A DNA stretch of 64,000 nt, taken from positions 124,001 to 188,000 of the forward strand of contig JABLWW010000001.1 in NCBI GenBank assembly GCA_013178295.1, given 5' to 3'. A program made the position numbers and the translations under genes. Below, in pieces: positions 8,631 through 18,475 of the stretch (position 1 is its first letter; every line of letters begins with the position of its first letter). The notes under the pieces are model-generated. The model had not been told where the DNA came from, ran no database searches, and saw only the letters and a list, made by a program, of their open reading frames with translations. Source of the DNA: Anaerolineae bacterium. Lineage in GTDB: Bacteria > Chloroflexota > Anaerolineae > Anaerolineales > Anaerolineaceae.

Positions 8631-9617
8631 ATGCCGGTCCCATTAAAGACCAGGGAAGTATTACGCGGTCGCTACCAGATACAGCGCATCATTGGGCAGG
8701 GGGGTATGGGATGCATCTATCTTGCCGATGACTTGCGGCTGGAAGGACGTCAGTGCGCCCTTAAAGAGGTGGAGATGGACCGCTCGCTCAGCGCCGATTT
8801 GATGCGTCAGGCGCGTGAGCAGTTTATGCGCGAGGCGACTGTGCTTGCACGGCTGGACCACCCCAATCTTCCTAAGGTCTCAGACTTTTTCTCCATTGGC
8901 AATCGCGATTATCTGGTGATGGATTTTGTTCCCGGAAAAGACCTGCGTACACTGATGCTGGAAGCCAAACAGGCAAACCGCTTTTTGCCTGAGACAGATG
9001 TTTTGAACTGGGCAAGCCAGCTTTGCGATGCGCTTCTCTATCTTCATAACCAAACGCCTCCCATTGTCCATCGGGATATTAAGCCCAGCAATCTAAAGCT
9101 GACTCCCAGCGGCATTCTCAAGCTGGTTGACTTTGGGCTGGTCAAGGTTCTTGCGCCTGGAGAGGTTACCATTACGATCTTACAGGGGCAGGGCACAGCC
9201 CTTTACACGCCATTGGAGCAATATGGCGGCGATACAGGACATACAGATATCCGTAGCGATATCTATGCGTTCTCGGCTACCCTGTATCACCTGTTGACCA
9301 ATCAACCACCTGTTGTGGCACGGGAACGTTTTCTTAATCCGGATAGTCTGCCGTTGCCCACGCAGATTAACCCGAGTGTCAGCACGCGCACAGAGCGTGC
9401 TGTCCTGGCTGGTTTGAATTTGCATCCCAATGACAGACCGGAGAATGTTGAAAAATTCCGTGAGATGTTGTTTGGCAGTGCTGCTCCAATGCCCACGCAC
9501 CCCCTGACCCGTCCCGTTGTGGTGCCGTCAGCTTTGCGAAAAACAACTGAGCAGGTTTTGCTCTGGTCAGCAGTTGCCTTAACAGCGCTGAGTCTGCTGG
9601 TTACGCTGCTTCAGTAA
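8631..9617 (+). CDS. Ser/Thr protein kinase with C-terminal membrane anchor
   Basis: This 328-residue eukaryotic-type (Hanks) kinase has its glycine-rich loop GQGGMG at residues 22-27, ATP-binding Lys45, catalytic HRDIKPSN with Asp149, DFG with Asp167, and an APE-like region. The only hydrophobic segment is at the extreme C-terminus (about 308-327), so the kinase is tail-anchored with no outside sensor domain. It lies back to back with the FHA/winged-helix regulator, suggesting a phosphothreonine relay to transcription. The downstream GH3-like gene converges on it with a gap of only five nt. Confidence 0.93.
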   Translation: MPVPLKTREVLRGRYQIQRIIGQGGMGCIYLADDLRLEGRQCALKEVEMDRSLSADLMRQAREQFMREATVLARLDHPNLPKVSDFFSIGNRDYLVMDFVPGKDLRTLMLEAKQANRFLPETDVLNWASQLCDALLYLHNQTPPIVHRDIKPSNLKLTPSGILKLVDFGLVKVLAPGEVTITILQGQGTALYTPLEQYGGDTGHTDIRSDIYAFSATLYHLLTNQPPVVARERFLNPDSLPLPTQINPSVSTRTERAVLAGLNLHPNDRPENVEKFREMLFGSAAPMPTHPLTRPVVVPSALRKTTEQVLLWSAVALTALSLLVTLLQ

Positions 9618-9622
9618 GGACA

Positions 9623-12442
9623 TCATTTTTTGTATCTGTGCCATAACCAGCCTGCTCCCCAGCCAATTAGAACGCCGATGATGGCGGCAGCCAGTATACC
9701 TGCTTTGCCTGCCTGGTCGAGCCAGTAATTGCTGCCAGGCAAACCAAGTGCCAGGTAAAGGTATGCCAGCACCCCCCCAATGTTTGCCAGCAGCGCCCAG
9801 CGTATTGCCCAGAGGTCGAGGACAACCCGTCGACTGACGAAAAAGAGGCTTATAGCGCAGCCCCAGATCACAATCATTGTTGCCAGCCAATCACCGCCTG
9901 AGGGAGCGCGCTTTTTGCCCTCCTGTAAAGCTGCTACAGGGGTCGCGGTAGGGGTTTCGAACGGCGGCGTTAAGGTTGGCTGCGGGGTAGCAATGACAAT
10001 CATTGTAGGTGCGATGACGGTGATGGCAGCCGCCTCACCTCCGGTGATATCTAATCGTAAAATCTCGGATGTCTGAGCAGGGTCGCTGGTAACGCGAATC
10101 TCCAGCACTCCAGGGCTATTGATGCGGAACGCCGCACGCGCAACACCTTTCTCTGTAAATGCTTCGATTTGTTCACTTCTGCCGGGTTCCGTGCCTGTGG
10201 AAAAGACAAAACGAACCAGCGTGCCATCTGGCACCGGGTTGCGGTTGTGGTCATAAATGATGCCGGTTTTGAGCGGTAGCGTATCTCCGACTTTGAACGT
10301 TGGCACCTGTGTAGGGGTTGGTGCTGGCGCTGTGGGGCTTGTCTCTGAAGTTGTAGGGGCAATGCTCTCGGCGGAAGGGATATCCAGGGAGATGGGGATA
10401 ATCTGTTCTGGGTTGGGCGAAGTAATCACGGAGAGATCGTATCCCAGCCCGTTGACAGAGACCGGGGAATGCCCGGATGCATCCAGTTCCTGGAATAACA
10501 GTCTTGCGGCGATATCAATAAAAGGGGCTGTCTTACTGTACAACCCGTAGTATGCTGTCAGTTTGGATATATCTGTTGCATCAAGAAAATAAGGGGCATT
10601 GAGGGCAAAAGCGATTACGCGTTTGTTGCGCAACAGCTCAAAACGCTCCGAGAGAAGACGTTGCATTGCCAGTGATGAAGGGCGTTTGGCGTTGACTTTT
10701 TGGATGACGAAGACAACCCAGCTTGCACCTCGTAATTCATCCTCAATGGGTGGGGGGTTGGCGACACCATCCAGCATTTTGCTGACATCCTCAAAGGAAA
10801 AAGAGACCATTTGATATGCGGAAATTTGTCCGCCTGTCTGTGGACCATAAAGACGCAGGATTGTTTTTTGTAAACTATCTACTGCAACGGTATACTGTAG
10901 CTCGCATTGAGTGCATTGCCGTTCTGCGATTACGTCGGTGATAATCACGATTTTCTCGTTTCTCTCCGGCGAGTGCGGCAGGATGGCGTTTAACTCGCTG
11001 GCGGGAGGGTCAAGCAGAGTGGCGGCTTTTTGTGCAACCTCGAAGGTGATTTGTTGTGATGTGCCCACAGTTTCCAATGCTGCTGGTGAAGGGATGATAT
11101 TTTCCAGAATAAAGTTCGGGTATAGCCGGTATTTCAAAACCAGCAGCCGTTCCACAGAGGCATCTACTCGCTGGGCAAACGCCGGGTCTTCGCGATATTT
11201 CTGGGCAAATGAATCCAGCGTTTTTACAATTGTGGTGTATTGGTCAGCGTCGCCAGAGGCAGTGAAGTTATCTAAGTATAAAAGGTCGTTTCCTGCCAGG
11301 AAGGCAGTGCGCGCTACCTGACGGGCGTCGAAGCTCTGTTCAGTGGGGTCGTAAAATCGGCGTACTGCCTGACTTCCCAGATTAAAGCTGACCATCACGC
11401 CGCCTTCCTGACGCCAGCTTGTCAGGTAAGGAAGTGCCATAAGCTGTTCGAGCGCTGAGGAGTCAAGGCTTACCGGGCGGGTTGTAACGCGAATGTTCCC
11501 CTGAAATCCCTGGTAGCGGATGTGTGAAACCAGTAGCCCATCGGCAGCCGCTTCGCGGGTTTCGGCTTTTCCAGTAACTGCAAAAAAGGGCTGTAGCTCA
11601 ATCTGTTTGAGCTGTTCGAGCGAACGGCGTACGGTGGCGATTTCTTCGGATGGTGGACGGTCTGAACTTCCCATACCAGGAAAGTGTTTGGCAATTACCA
11701 CCATCTTATTTTCGCTGCCAGTATGTATCCCCTGGATATAGGCTTTCCCCATTTCGCTTACCCAGTATGGGTCTCCGCCAAATGTGCGCGTTCCAAGCTC
11801 TTCGCTGCCTTTGGCGGGGTAAACGTCTAGCACATCGAGCGAAGGTCCGAGCAAAAAGTTGAACCCTAACGCACTCAGCTCCCTGCCCAGCACGGCCCCA
11901 ACCTGTTTTGCCATTTCAGGCTGCCATGTAGCGCCGATAGCCATCAAGCTGGGGAGAGGCGTTAATCCGTTGATGATCTGGTCATAAGGGTATAGATCGC
12001 CTTCCTGAGAAATTGCGACGAAGAGGGGTACATAAACCGGGTTAGAAGGGTTTTCTTTAAGTGGGTCTTGTATTTGTGAAAGACTGCTTTTCCACTCAGC
12101 GGTTTGGATATCTGTGATCAAACGCTGTGCTTCTGGCAGCGTTTGGCTTGCCTCAGCGAAGTTGTCATTGGCGTTGGTGAGGATCACACCCCCGATATGC
12201 CGCCGGGCAATTAGATCATATATTTGAGAATTCTCCGCGACGTCCCTGCCCTTGAACGAAACCAAAAATAGCTGCCCAACGCGTTCTTCGGGTGTCATAC
12301 GCTCCAGCAGTATTTTGGCTTTGAATTCGGGAGTATTTGTTTGCGGGTGAATATCTGCTTTTGTCAGGCGCGTTGAAGAGAGCGTTATCGCCAGAAGTGT
12401 AAGCAGTATCCAGAAGCGCAGAAAATATTTTGACATGCTCAT
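9623..12442 (-). CDS. GH3 (NagZ-like) membrane protein, probably catalytically degenerate
   Basis: The 939-residue protein has a signal peptide (about 5-29), then a glycoside hydrolase family 3 barrel: MTPEERVGQLFLVSF near 49, the GGVILT strand near 84, and AKHFPGMG at 251-258. The NagZ family's Asp-Ser-His dyad after KHFPGxG is absent (SSDRPPSEE instead). The position of the nucleophile (T/S-D-D-L in active enzymes) reads S352-F-N-L. A second alpha/beta region, a Pro/Thr spacer (about 705-720), an Ig-like domain, another spacer and 3 hydrophobic helices (about 850-935) follow. Most likely a surface-exposed binding or scaffold protein rather than an active hexosaminidase. ATG 12436 is an alternative start. 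Confidence 0.75.
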   Translation of the reverse strand: MSMSKYFLRFWILLTLLAITLSSTRLTKADIHPQTNTPEFKAKILLERMTPEERVGQLFLVSFKGRDVAENSQIYDLIARRHIGGVILTNANDNFAEASQTLPEAQRLITDIQTAEWKSSLSQIQDPLKENPSNPVYVPLFVAISQEGDLYPYDQIINGLTPLPSLMAIGATWQPEMAKQVGAVLGRELSALGFNFLLGPSLDVLDVYPAKGSEELGTRTFGGDPYWVSEMGKAYIQGIHTGSENKMVVIAKHFPGMGSSDRPPSEEIATVRRSLEQLKQIELQPFFAVTGKAETREAAADGLLVSHIRYQGFQGNIRVTTRPVSLDSSALEQLMALPYLTSWRQEGGVMVSFNLGSQAVRRFYDPTEQSFDARQVARTAFLAGNDLLYLDNFTASGDADQYTTIVKTLDSFAQKYREDPAFAQRVDASVERLLVLKYRLYPNFILENIIPSPAALETVGTSQQITFEVAQKAATLLDPPASELNAILPHSPERNEKIVIITDVIAERQCTQCELQYTVAVDSLQKTILRLYGPQTGGQISAYQMVSFSFEDVSKMLDGVANPPPIEDELRGASWVVFVIQKVNAKRPSSLAMQRLLSERFELLRNKRVIAFALNAPYFLDATDISKLTAYYGLYSKTAPFIDIAARLLFQELDASGHSPVSVNGLGYDLSVITSPNPEQIIPISLDIPSAESIAPTTSETSPTAPAPTPTQVPTFKVGDTLPLKTGIIYDHNRNPVPDGTLVRFVFSTGTEPGRSEQIEAFTEKGVARAAFRINSPGVLEIRVTSDPAQTSEILRLDITGGEAAAITVIAPTMIVIATPQPTLTPPFETPTATPVAALQEGKKRAPSGGDWLATMIVIWGCAISLFFVSRRVVLDLWAIRWALLANIGGVLAYLYLALGLPGSNYWLDQAGKAGILAAAIIGVLIGWGAGWLWHRYKK

Positions 12443-12487
12443 GATAGCAGGTGGTGCAGTCTTTCCTGTATTACGGCGTGTCTTCTA

Positions 12488-13240
12488 TTATACCTTTAGA
12501 ATCTCAAGTGCTTTTTGGGGATCATCGGTGAAAATACCGTCAACATTGATAGACAACAGGCGGCGCATTTCGGCAATCTCGTTGACGGTCCATGCGTAAA
12601 CTTTGCGTTTGAGGTGGTGTTGTCTCTGACAGAGCTTGTAGGTAGCGTCTTGGTGGAATACGTGCAGGAAGCCCGGTGCCGCTAAGCGCCCAAGCGCACC
12701 GCGTGCCAGCCATCCTCTTTTTCCTGGCAGTGCCAGGATGGCAACAACTGCTTGCGGAAGCACCTGGCGAATACGCACAAGGTTCAACAAGTTAAACGAG
12801 GAAAAAAGAACCCAGTCTAGCAGGGCATAGCGCGTTACAAGCGCGGCGACTTTTTCGGGCAAATGATCCAGCGGAGAAGAGTAATTGGTTAGTTCGATGT
12901 TGAGATATATCCTTCCACCAAACTGCTCCAACACTTCCGTCAGGGTGGGAATGCGCTCGGAGTGATAGTAGGGGGAGAAGAAGCTACCAGCATCCAGCCT
13001 GCGCAGTTCCTCCAGTGTGAGATTTTTGACTTTCCCCCTGCCGTTGCACGTTCGGTCAACGGAGGTATCATGGATGATTACCACCTCCCCATCTGCGCTG
13101 AGTTTTGCGTCCATTTCTATTGCGGGGGCTCCTTGTTCTTGCGCCATGCGGAAAGCCGCCAGAGTATTTTCTGGCGCGTGTGCCGACGCTCCGCGGTGGG
13201 CAAACACCAGCGGGTGGGGCAGATGGTAAATCTGATTCAT
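12488..13240 (-). CDS. Glycerophosphodiester phosphodiesterase
   Basis: This 250-residue GDPD (UgpQ-like) hydrolyses glycerophosphodiesters to glycerol 3-phosphate and an alcohol. Visible are HRGASAHAPENT near residue 15, EMDAKLSADGEVVIIHD with the second catalytic His near 56, the N-I-E-L metal-site strand near 114, and the C-terminal YAWTVNEIAEM and VDGIFTDDP segments. No signal peptide, so it is cytoplasmic. Its ATG overlaps the AAA ATPase stop by four nt (ATGA), which implies translational coupling. Confidence 0.93.
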   Translation of the reverse strand: MNQIYHLPHPLVFAHRGASAHAPENTLAAFRMAQEQGAPAIEMDAKLSADGEVVIIHDTSVDRTCNGRGKVKNLTLEELRRLDAGSFFSPYYHSERIPTLTEVLEQFGGRIYLNIELTNYSSPLDHLPEKVAALVTRYALLDWVLFSSFNLLNLVRIRQVLPQAVVAILALPGKRGWLARGALGRLAAPGFLHVFHQDATYKLCQRQHHLKRKVYAWTVNEIAEMRRLLSINVDGIFTDDPQKALEILKV

Positions 13241-14580
13241 AACTCTACAAAATACGCCTGTGCAGCGCGGTCGAGGATTTCGGGCGTCATGGCTGGCTCA
13301 ATGGAGGCATAGCTGGCAATATCCAGAATGTGATCGCATAAATCGCGGGGATGAGAAGCGCGCAGTTTGCGGTTGCGTTTGATATACCATTCTTGAAGGA
13401 GATAAGCCAACCCCTGTTCGTTGTAGGGTATTTGCTTTGCTGCCGCCACACGTTTGAAAATCTCTCGATAATCATCAAAGGATGGGTCCGTGATTTCGAT
13501 TTTGTGTCTCAGCCGTCTAAGAAATGCCTCATCGACCAGGTCTTTAGGTGGAAGGTTGGTTGAGAAGATGAGAAGAACATCAAAAGGCACCTCAAATTTG
13601 CGCCCGTTGTGTAGCGATAGGTAGTCAATGCGGTTTTCCAGCGGCACAATCCAGCGGTTGAGCAAATCCTGCGGGCGCACCTGTTGACGCCCAAAGTCAT
13701 CAATGAGCAGAATCCCACCGTTGGCTTTCATCTGGAAAGGTGCTTCGTAGAATTTCAGGATGTCATCGTATACCAAATAAAGATCGTTGAGGGTCAGCTC
13801 TCCACCTGCCACGATGAAGGGGCGACGAATGCAGACCCAGCGCGGGTCGCGCCGTGTGCCAACCCGCAGCGTTTCACTGCCTTTTCTTGCCCCTTCGTCG
13901 TTTTGGGCAAGCTGATGGTTGACAGTGTCATAAAGTTTGATAACCTGCCCATCGACATAGACAGCATAGGGGATAAAAATGGTTTCGTCAAGGATCATGT
14001 TACCAATGGCGCGCGCAATACTGGTCTTTCCATTGCCCGGCGGTCCGTACATAAAAACGGACGCTCCTGAGTTGACGGCTGGTCCAAGGCGGTGAAAGGT
14101 TTTTTCGGATAGTACCAGGTTTGACAGTGTTTGCCGCATGATACGCTGAGACACAGTGAACCGCTTGCGTGCCTGATATTTGCAGGCGTTGTAATATACT
14201 TCCAGAGGGACGGGCGCCGGTCCGGCGTATTGGCTGCGTTCCAATGCCTCGCGGGCGCGGGCAATGCCTGCGCTTGTGATTGCATACTGGTATGCCCCTT
14301 CACCCAGCCCGGCTTGTTGGGCGGAGCGTACTTCTACCAGTTTTTCTCGTTTTAAGGCGTCCAGAATTTGGTCAACAATGCCAGTGAAAGGCAGGGTGAT
14401 TTTCTCGGCAATCTTAAAGCCGCTCATATAGCCCTCAAAGTACAGCACCTTGAGAGCCAGGTCTTGCAGCCAGAGGAATGATAAGCCCGTATCCTCCACC
14501 TTTGCAATTGCCTTGGGGATATATGCCCCTCTACCCCCGGCTTCGGTATCAAAAGCTTGTGGTGCAGGTGTGTTAATCAC
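13237..14580 (-). CDS. AAA-family ATPase with N-terminal winged-helix-like region
   Basis: The 447-residue protein has a helical, winged-helix-like N-terminus (about 30-115). A P-loop ATPase core follows: Walker A GPPGNGKTS near 180, Walker B GGILLIDDFG near 288, a sensor-like FSTN near 336, and arginine-rich C-terminal helices. It is not close to a named AAA protein I recognise. The N-terminal domain suggests nucleic-acid or partner binding, but no function can be given. Translation starts at GTG 14580, with GGGAGGG just before it. It overlaps the downstream GDPD gene by four nt. Confidence 0.75.
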   Translation of the reverse strand: MINTPAPQAFDTEAGGRGAYIPKAIAKVEDTGLSFLWLQDLALKVLYFEGYMSGFKIAEKITLPFTGIVDQILDALKREKLVEVRSAQQAGLGEGAYQYAITSAGIARAREALERSQYAGPAPVPLEVYYNACKYQARKRFTVSQRIMRQTLSNLVLSEKTFHRLGPAVNSGASVFMYGPPGNGKTSIARAIGNMILDETIFIPYAVYVDGQVIKLYDTVNHQLAQNDEGARKGSETLRVGTRRDPRWVCIRRPFIVAGGELTLNDLYLVYDDILKFYEAPFQMKANGGILLIDDFGRQQVRPQDLLNRWIVPLENRIDYLSLHNGRKFEVPFDVLLIFSTNLPPKDLVDEAFLRRLRHKIEITDPSFDDYREIFKRVAAAKQIPYNEQGLAYLLQEWYIKRNRKLRASHPRDLCDHILDIASYASIEPAMTPEILDRAAQAYFVEL

Positions 14581-14661
14581 CTTTCCCTCCCCGGAAAACT
14601 AAAATCAAAAGACACTTATCATTATAATTTACATGGAGGCGAATCACAACCGGGACTCTGA

Positions 14662-14674
14662 TATAATCCATCGT
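14662..14674 (+). promoter_or_regulatory. Leaderless-type promoter of the GT2 gene
   Basis: TATAAT at 14662-14667 ends seven nt before ATG 14675, so transcription would begin at or one base before the start codon. No Shine-Dalgarno sequence and no good -35 are visible. Confidence 0.5.
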
Positions 14675-15358
14675 ATGAAAATCTCTGTTGTCATCCCGGT
14701 TTTCAATGAAGTCAATACCATTGACACTGTTTTGAAACGTGTGCAGGCAACTGGCATTGCGAGTGAGGTGATTTTGGTCAATGACGGCTCTGTGGATGGT
14801 ACCGAACGCGTTTTACAGGCGTGGGAAGGAATAGATGGGGTGTGCATTGTGCATCACGCCCGCAATCTAGGAAAAGGCGCAGCCGTGCGCACCGGTATCC
14901 AGCGAGCAACTGGGGATATTATTATTATTCAGGATGCTGATCTTGAGTATGATCCGCGCGAATATCCTAACCTGCTGCGACCCATCCAGGAGGGGCTGGC
15001 AGATGTGGTGTATGGCTCGCGTTTTCTGGGTGGTGCTCGCCGCGTGACCATGTTCTGGCACATGGTAGCAAATAATCTGCTCACTTTTCTCACCAATATT
15101 TTGTATGACAGCATCCTCAGTGATATGGAGACAGGGTACAAAGTGTTTCGCCGCGAGGTGGTGAAGGATATTCCTTTACGCTCGCGGCGTTTTGAATTTG
15201 AACCTGAGTTTACTGCCAAGATTCTGAAGCGCAAAATCCGCATCTTTGAGGTACCGATTACCTTCAACCCCCGCGATTACTCTGAAGGCAAGAAGATTCG
15301 CCTGCGGGACGCCTTTGAAGCCCTCTGGGCGTTGTTTAAATACCGCTTTGTAGATTAG
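14675..15358 (+). CDS. Family 2 glycosyltransferase (dolichol/polyprenyl-phosphate sugar transferase-like)
   Basis: The 227-residue product is a GT-A fold family 2 enzyme: SVVIPVFNE at residues 3-11, VNDGSVDGT near 39, the metal-binding QDAD near 87, and [11 protein letters not shown] near 150. These match the DPM1-like group that moves a sugar from a nucleotide donor to a polyprenyl phosphate or similar lipid. No membrane helices, so it is soluble or peripheral. ATG 14675 is chosen over 14633 because it begins the conserved first strand and follows a leaderless-type -10 box. It converges on recJ with a four-nt overlap. Confidence 0.9.
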   Translation: MKISVVIPVFNEVNTIDTVLKRVQATGIASEVILVNDGSVDGTERVLQAWEGIDGVCIVHHARNLGKGAAVRTGIQRATGDIIIIQDADLEYDPREYPNLLRPIQEGLADVVYGSRFLGGARRVTMFWHMVANNLLTFLTNILYDSILSDMETGYKVFRREVVKDIPLRSRRFEFEPEFTAKILKRKIRIFEVPITFNPRDYSEGKKIRLRDAFEALWALFKYRFVD

Positions 15359-17058
15359 CGCGAAGGTTTTATATCTTTTACCTTAAGCTGAAGAGATGTG
15401 TTTCCCTGATAGGTGTTGGTCTCAAACGCATACAAGAGATCAACATATTCGGGCATTTTCTCTGCCCAATTGCCAAACCCAAAGGCGATGCCGTCGTAGG
15501 TGATTTTGTCATCACTGACGGTGAGGCGCAGATGCTCGCCCTGCTTGCCTACACTTCGTTTTGACCGCACCTTCAGGTTGCGCGAAACGAAGGAGACTTC
15601 GGGGTTTTTGTGTCCGCTAGGTTCTATCATACCAATGTAGTCAAGCAACTCGGGGCGCAACTCACACAGTGGAATTTCCATATCTGCCCTCAGGGTAGGG
15701 CGCAGCACGCGCCCATCTAGCTCGTTTGAGGCGATGGTCTTTAACTGCCGTTGCAGCTCATCCAGCCGATCATTGCGTGCATTGAACCCTGCTGCCATGG
15801 CATGACCGCCGTAGCGTTCAAGCAGGGGTGCACATTGGTCCAGCGCCCGCGTAATATGGAACTCGGGGATACTGCGGCATGAGGCGCGTGTTATCCCTTT
15901 TTCTGAATCCATGACGGCGACAATCGACGGGCGGTAGTAGTTTTCAACCAGTCTCGCGGCGACCAGCCCTACAACACCTTCATTGAAGTCCTCTTTGCTT
16001 TTACAAACAAAGAGAATGTGTTCCCCTTCGGCTTCCTTTGTCAGCATCTCCGCCTCGAGATACATCTGACGGGTCTTTTCCTGCCGCTCGCGGTTGAGAT
16101 TATCCAATTTTTGCGCCAGTTGTCCTGCGGTCTCGGTTTCTGTGCACATCAGCAGATTAAAGGCGTCCAGGGCGGATTCGAGCCTTCCTGCGGCGTTGAG
16201 GCGCGGAGCGAGGATAAAACCTATGCTGTATGCATTGGCGCATGCCAGGTTGAGCGAGGCTGCCCCTGCCAGCGAGAACAACCCTTGCCGCCCACCCTGC
16301 CGTAGATGCTCCAATCCGGCGCGTACCAATGCCCGGTTTTCACCCTGCAAGGGCACAACATCTGCTACGGTGCCGATGGCTACCAGGTCTAGCCATTTGT
16401 TTAGCTCTTGACGGTCTTTCTCGATTTTGCTGTAGAGCGCTTCGACTAGTTTGTATGCCAGTCCTACGGCGGCTAAGTTCTTATCTGGGTAGGGGTCGTC
16501 GCTGCGTTTTTGACAGACGACTGCATCGGCGTCGGGGAGGATATTGCCGGGCTCATGGTGATCGGCAATGATAAAGCCCATCCCTTCCTCTTTGGCAAGG
16601 CGCACTTCGCTGGGGGAACGGATGCCGCAGTCCACGCTGATGACCAGCTTGACACCTGCCTGTGCCAGTTTCTTGACGGCCTGGCAGTTCAGCCCGTAAC
16701 CTTCTTCAAACCGGTCGGGAATATAGGGGCTGACCTGCGCTCCCAGTTGCCGCAGGGCTTGCACCAACACTACGCTGGCGGTAACTCCATCAACATCGTA
16801 ATCGCCATAAACGGCGATGGGTTCCTCATTTTGCACAGCCTGTAGCAAGCGCGCAACGGCTTTGTCCATGTCTGTTAGCAGAAAGGGATCATAGAGAGAG
16901 CCTTCAAGCTCGAGGTAATTGTATGCCTCCTCGACATCTCTTAGTCCGCGGTTGTACAGCAGGCGGCGCAGAACAGGGTGGAATTCCCCCAACGCGCTGT
17001 CAATATCTTCTGGAGGCGGGGGAGCGATTTCCCAGCGTTTTTCCAGATGATTACTCAA
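15355..17058 (-). CDS. recJ: Single-stranded-DNA exonuclease RecJ
   Basis: This 567-residue DHH-family 5'-3' exonuclease acts in recombination and repair. Motifs visible: [11 protein letters not shown] near residue 82, [15 protein letters not shown] near 150, and the DHHA1 motif [11 protein letters not shown] near 415. A C-terminal OB-like region follows. The only ATG (17103) lies inside alr and gives an atypical N-terminus. TTG 17058 is preferred because GAGG lies seven nt before it and it overlaps the alr stop, which fits translational coupling. The start choice is inference; the family call is firm. Confidence 0.93.
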   Translation of the reverse strand: MSNHLEKRWEIAPPPPEDIDSALGEFHPVLRRLLYNRGLRDVEEAYNYLELEGSLYDPFLLTDMDKAVARLLQAVQNEEPIAVYGDYDVDGVTASVVLVQALRQLGAQVSPYIPDRFEEGYGLNCQAVKKLAQAGVKLVISVDCGIRSPSEVRLAKEEGMGFIIADHHEPGNILPDADAVVCQKRSDDPYPDKNLAAVGLAYKLVEALYSKIEKDRQELNKWLDLVAIGTVADVVPLQGENRALVRAGLEHLRQGGRQGLFSLAGAASLNLACANAYSIGFILAPRLNAAGRLESALDAFNLLMCTETETAGQLAQKLDNLNRERQEKTRQMYLEAEMLTKEAEGEHILFVCKSKEDFNEGVVGLVAARLVENYYRPSIVAVMDSEKGITRASCRSIPEFHITRALDQCAPLLERYGGHAMAAGFNARNDRLDELQRQLKTIASNELDGRVLRPTLRADMEIPLCELRPELLDYIGMIEPSGHKNPEVSFVSRNLKVRSKRSVGKQGEHLRLTVSDDKITYDGIAFGFGNWAEKMPEYVDLLYAFETNTYQGNTSLQLKVKDIKPSR

Positions 17059-18163
17059 TGTAGAACCTCGGCACGCGTGCCGCCTGGCCGGTTCCCACAT
17101 CATAGTTGATGGTTCCCCAGGCTTCAGCGACTTCTTCTATGGTGATGCGATCATTGCCCTGCTGCCCGATCAGCACAACCTCATCGCCGACCTTTGCCTC
17201 TGGAACGCTATCCAATTGCAGCATACATTGATCCATGCATACTGTGCCTACCACAGGGACGCGTTTGCCGTGCACAAGGGCAAAGTTCCCCAAGCGGCGG
17301 CGAAACCCATCGGCATAGCCGATGGCTGTTGCGCCAATCAACTCTTCTTTGCTGGTGATGTAGCGGTGTGTGTAACTCACGCCATGCCCGGCTGGCAGGC
17401 GCTTTACTGAAGTCAGGCGGGTTTTCCAGGTCATTGCCGGGCGGAATGTGTCGGGTAACATGGCATCTTTTGAAGGGTGCAAGCCGTATGTGGCTACCCC
17501 GGCGCGTATCAGGTCAAAGCGGGCGCGTGGGTAATAAATTGTTGCGGCTGAATTGGCAGCGTGCACCCATTTGGGACGCAAGCCGCTTTGCTCCAGGTTT
17601 TGCACCATCTGGCAAAAGCGGTCGAGCTGCTGATTGGTTGTTGGCAGGGAAGGCTCATCGGCGCGGGCAAAGTGGGTGAACACCCCGTCTATTTCCAGCC
17701 CGGGCAGGGTATGCAGCCAGCGGATAAACGAAACGCCTTCTTCTGGAAAGATGCCCAGACGCCCCATACCGCTGTCAATTTTGACATGGATATGGAGCGG
17801 GATGCCTATTGCTTGCGCCTGAGTAGCATAAGTCTGGGCGCTTTGCGCATCAAAAACAGCCACATGAATCTGACGAGCAATTGCTTCCTGGATGAAAGAG
17901 GGACGGGTATACCCCATCACCAGAAGGTTACAGCTCACGCCAGACTGGTGCAGCTGAATAGCCTCTTCCAGTCTTGCCAGACCGCACCAGGTTGCGCCAG
18001 CCTGGACTGCGGCGCGCGCCACCTGTTCCATTCCATGACCGTAGCCATTGGCTTTAACCACAGCCATGACATTTGTTTTGCTGATTTGCAGTAGTTGTTG
18101 AATATTGTTTCGGATTGCCCCGAGGTCGATTTCCAGCCAGCTTGTACAGTTGTCAATATCCAT
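17051..18163 (-). CDS. alr: Alanine racemase
   Basis: This 370-residue PLP enzyme interconverts L- and D-alanine for peptidoglycan. Visible: AVVKANGYGHG with PLP-binding Lys37, KIDSGMGRLG near 128, the second catalytic base in GVSYTHRY near 262, and a C-terminal VCMDQCMLQL plus VGDEVVLIGQQG barrel domain. Length matches the family. recJ follows with an overlapping start. The presence of alr together with uppP supports a cell that makes, or at least recycles precursors of, peptidoglycan. Confidence 0.95.
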   Translation of the reverse strand: MDIDNCTSWLEIDLGAIRNNIQQLLQISKTNVMAVVKANGYGHGMEQVARAAVQAGATWCGLARLEEAIQLHQSGVSCNLLVMGYTRPSFIQEAIARQIHVAVFDAQSAQTYATQAQAIGIPLHIHVKIDSGMGRLGIFPEEGVSFIRWLHTLPGLEIDGVFTHFARADEPSLPTTNQQLDRFCQMVQNLEQSGLRPKWVHAANSAATIYYPRARFDLIRAGVATYGLHPSKDAMLPDTFRPAMTWKTRLTSVKRLPAGHGVSYTHRYITSKEELIGATAIGYADGFRRRLGNFALVHGKRVPVVGTVCMDQCMLQLDSVPEAKVGDEVVLIGQQGNDRITIEEVAEAWGTINYDVGTGQAARVPRFYIE

Positions 18164-18210
18164 TTGGAAGAAACTTTGCCTCCATTGCTCTATGATTGCG
18201 CGTTCATGGG

Positions 18211-18223
18211 TATAATCCAGGGG
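18211..18223 (+). promoter_or_regulatory. Leaderless-type promoter upstream of tgt
   Basis: TATAAT at 18211-18216 ends seven nt before ATG 18224 of a short frame that is coupled to tgt. The alr start lies on the other strand at 18163. This and the small frame fill the 308-nt stretch 18164-18471. Confidence 0.45.
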
Positions 18224-18475
18224 ATGAAATTATCAACTGGGTTTGCGTTTGTACCGCCACTCATCGCTGGCGTACACTTTGTGAACAGATATCTGCGAGT
18301 TATTTTCACAGCTCTTATTTTACTTTTGATTTTGTGTCTTCGTCAAATTGTGATACCAAACAGTTTATTTTCTAATTCTGGCGGTGATGTTGTGAACAGA
18401 GTCTTGTGGGCGGGCAGTTTTGCACAGAAGGCGCTGCAGATAGAGATTGTGTGTGCGTGGGGGCTAACGATATGA
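18224..18475 (+). CDS. Possible small membrane protein translationally coupled to tgt
   Basis: An 83-codon frame begins at ATG 18224, seven nt after a perfect TATAAT. Its stop overlaps the tgt start (ATGATG, 18472-18477). The predicted product has one strongly hydrophobic segment (about residues 25-40) and no family resemblance that I recognise. The surrounding DNA is A/T-richer than the neighbours. It may be a real small protein, or only a leader frame that couples translation into tgt, or chance. Confidence 0.3.
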   Translation: MKLSTGFAFVPPLIAGVHFVNRYLRVIFTALILLLILCLRQIVIPNSLFSNSGGDVVNRVLWAGSFAQKALQIEIVCAWGLTI

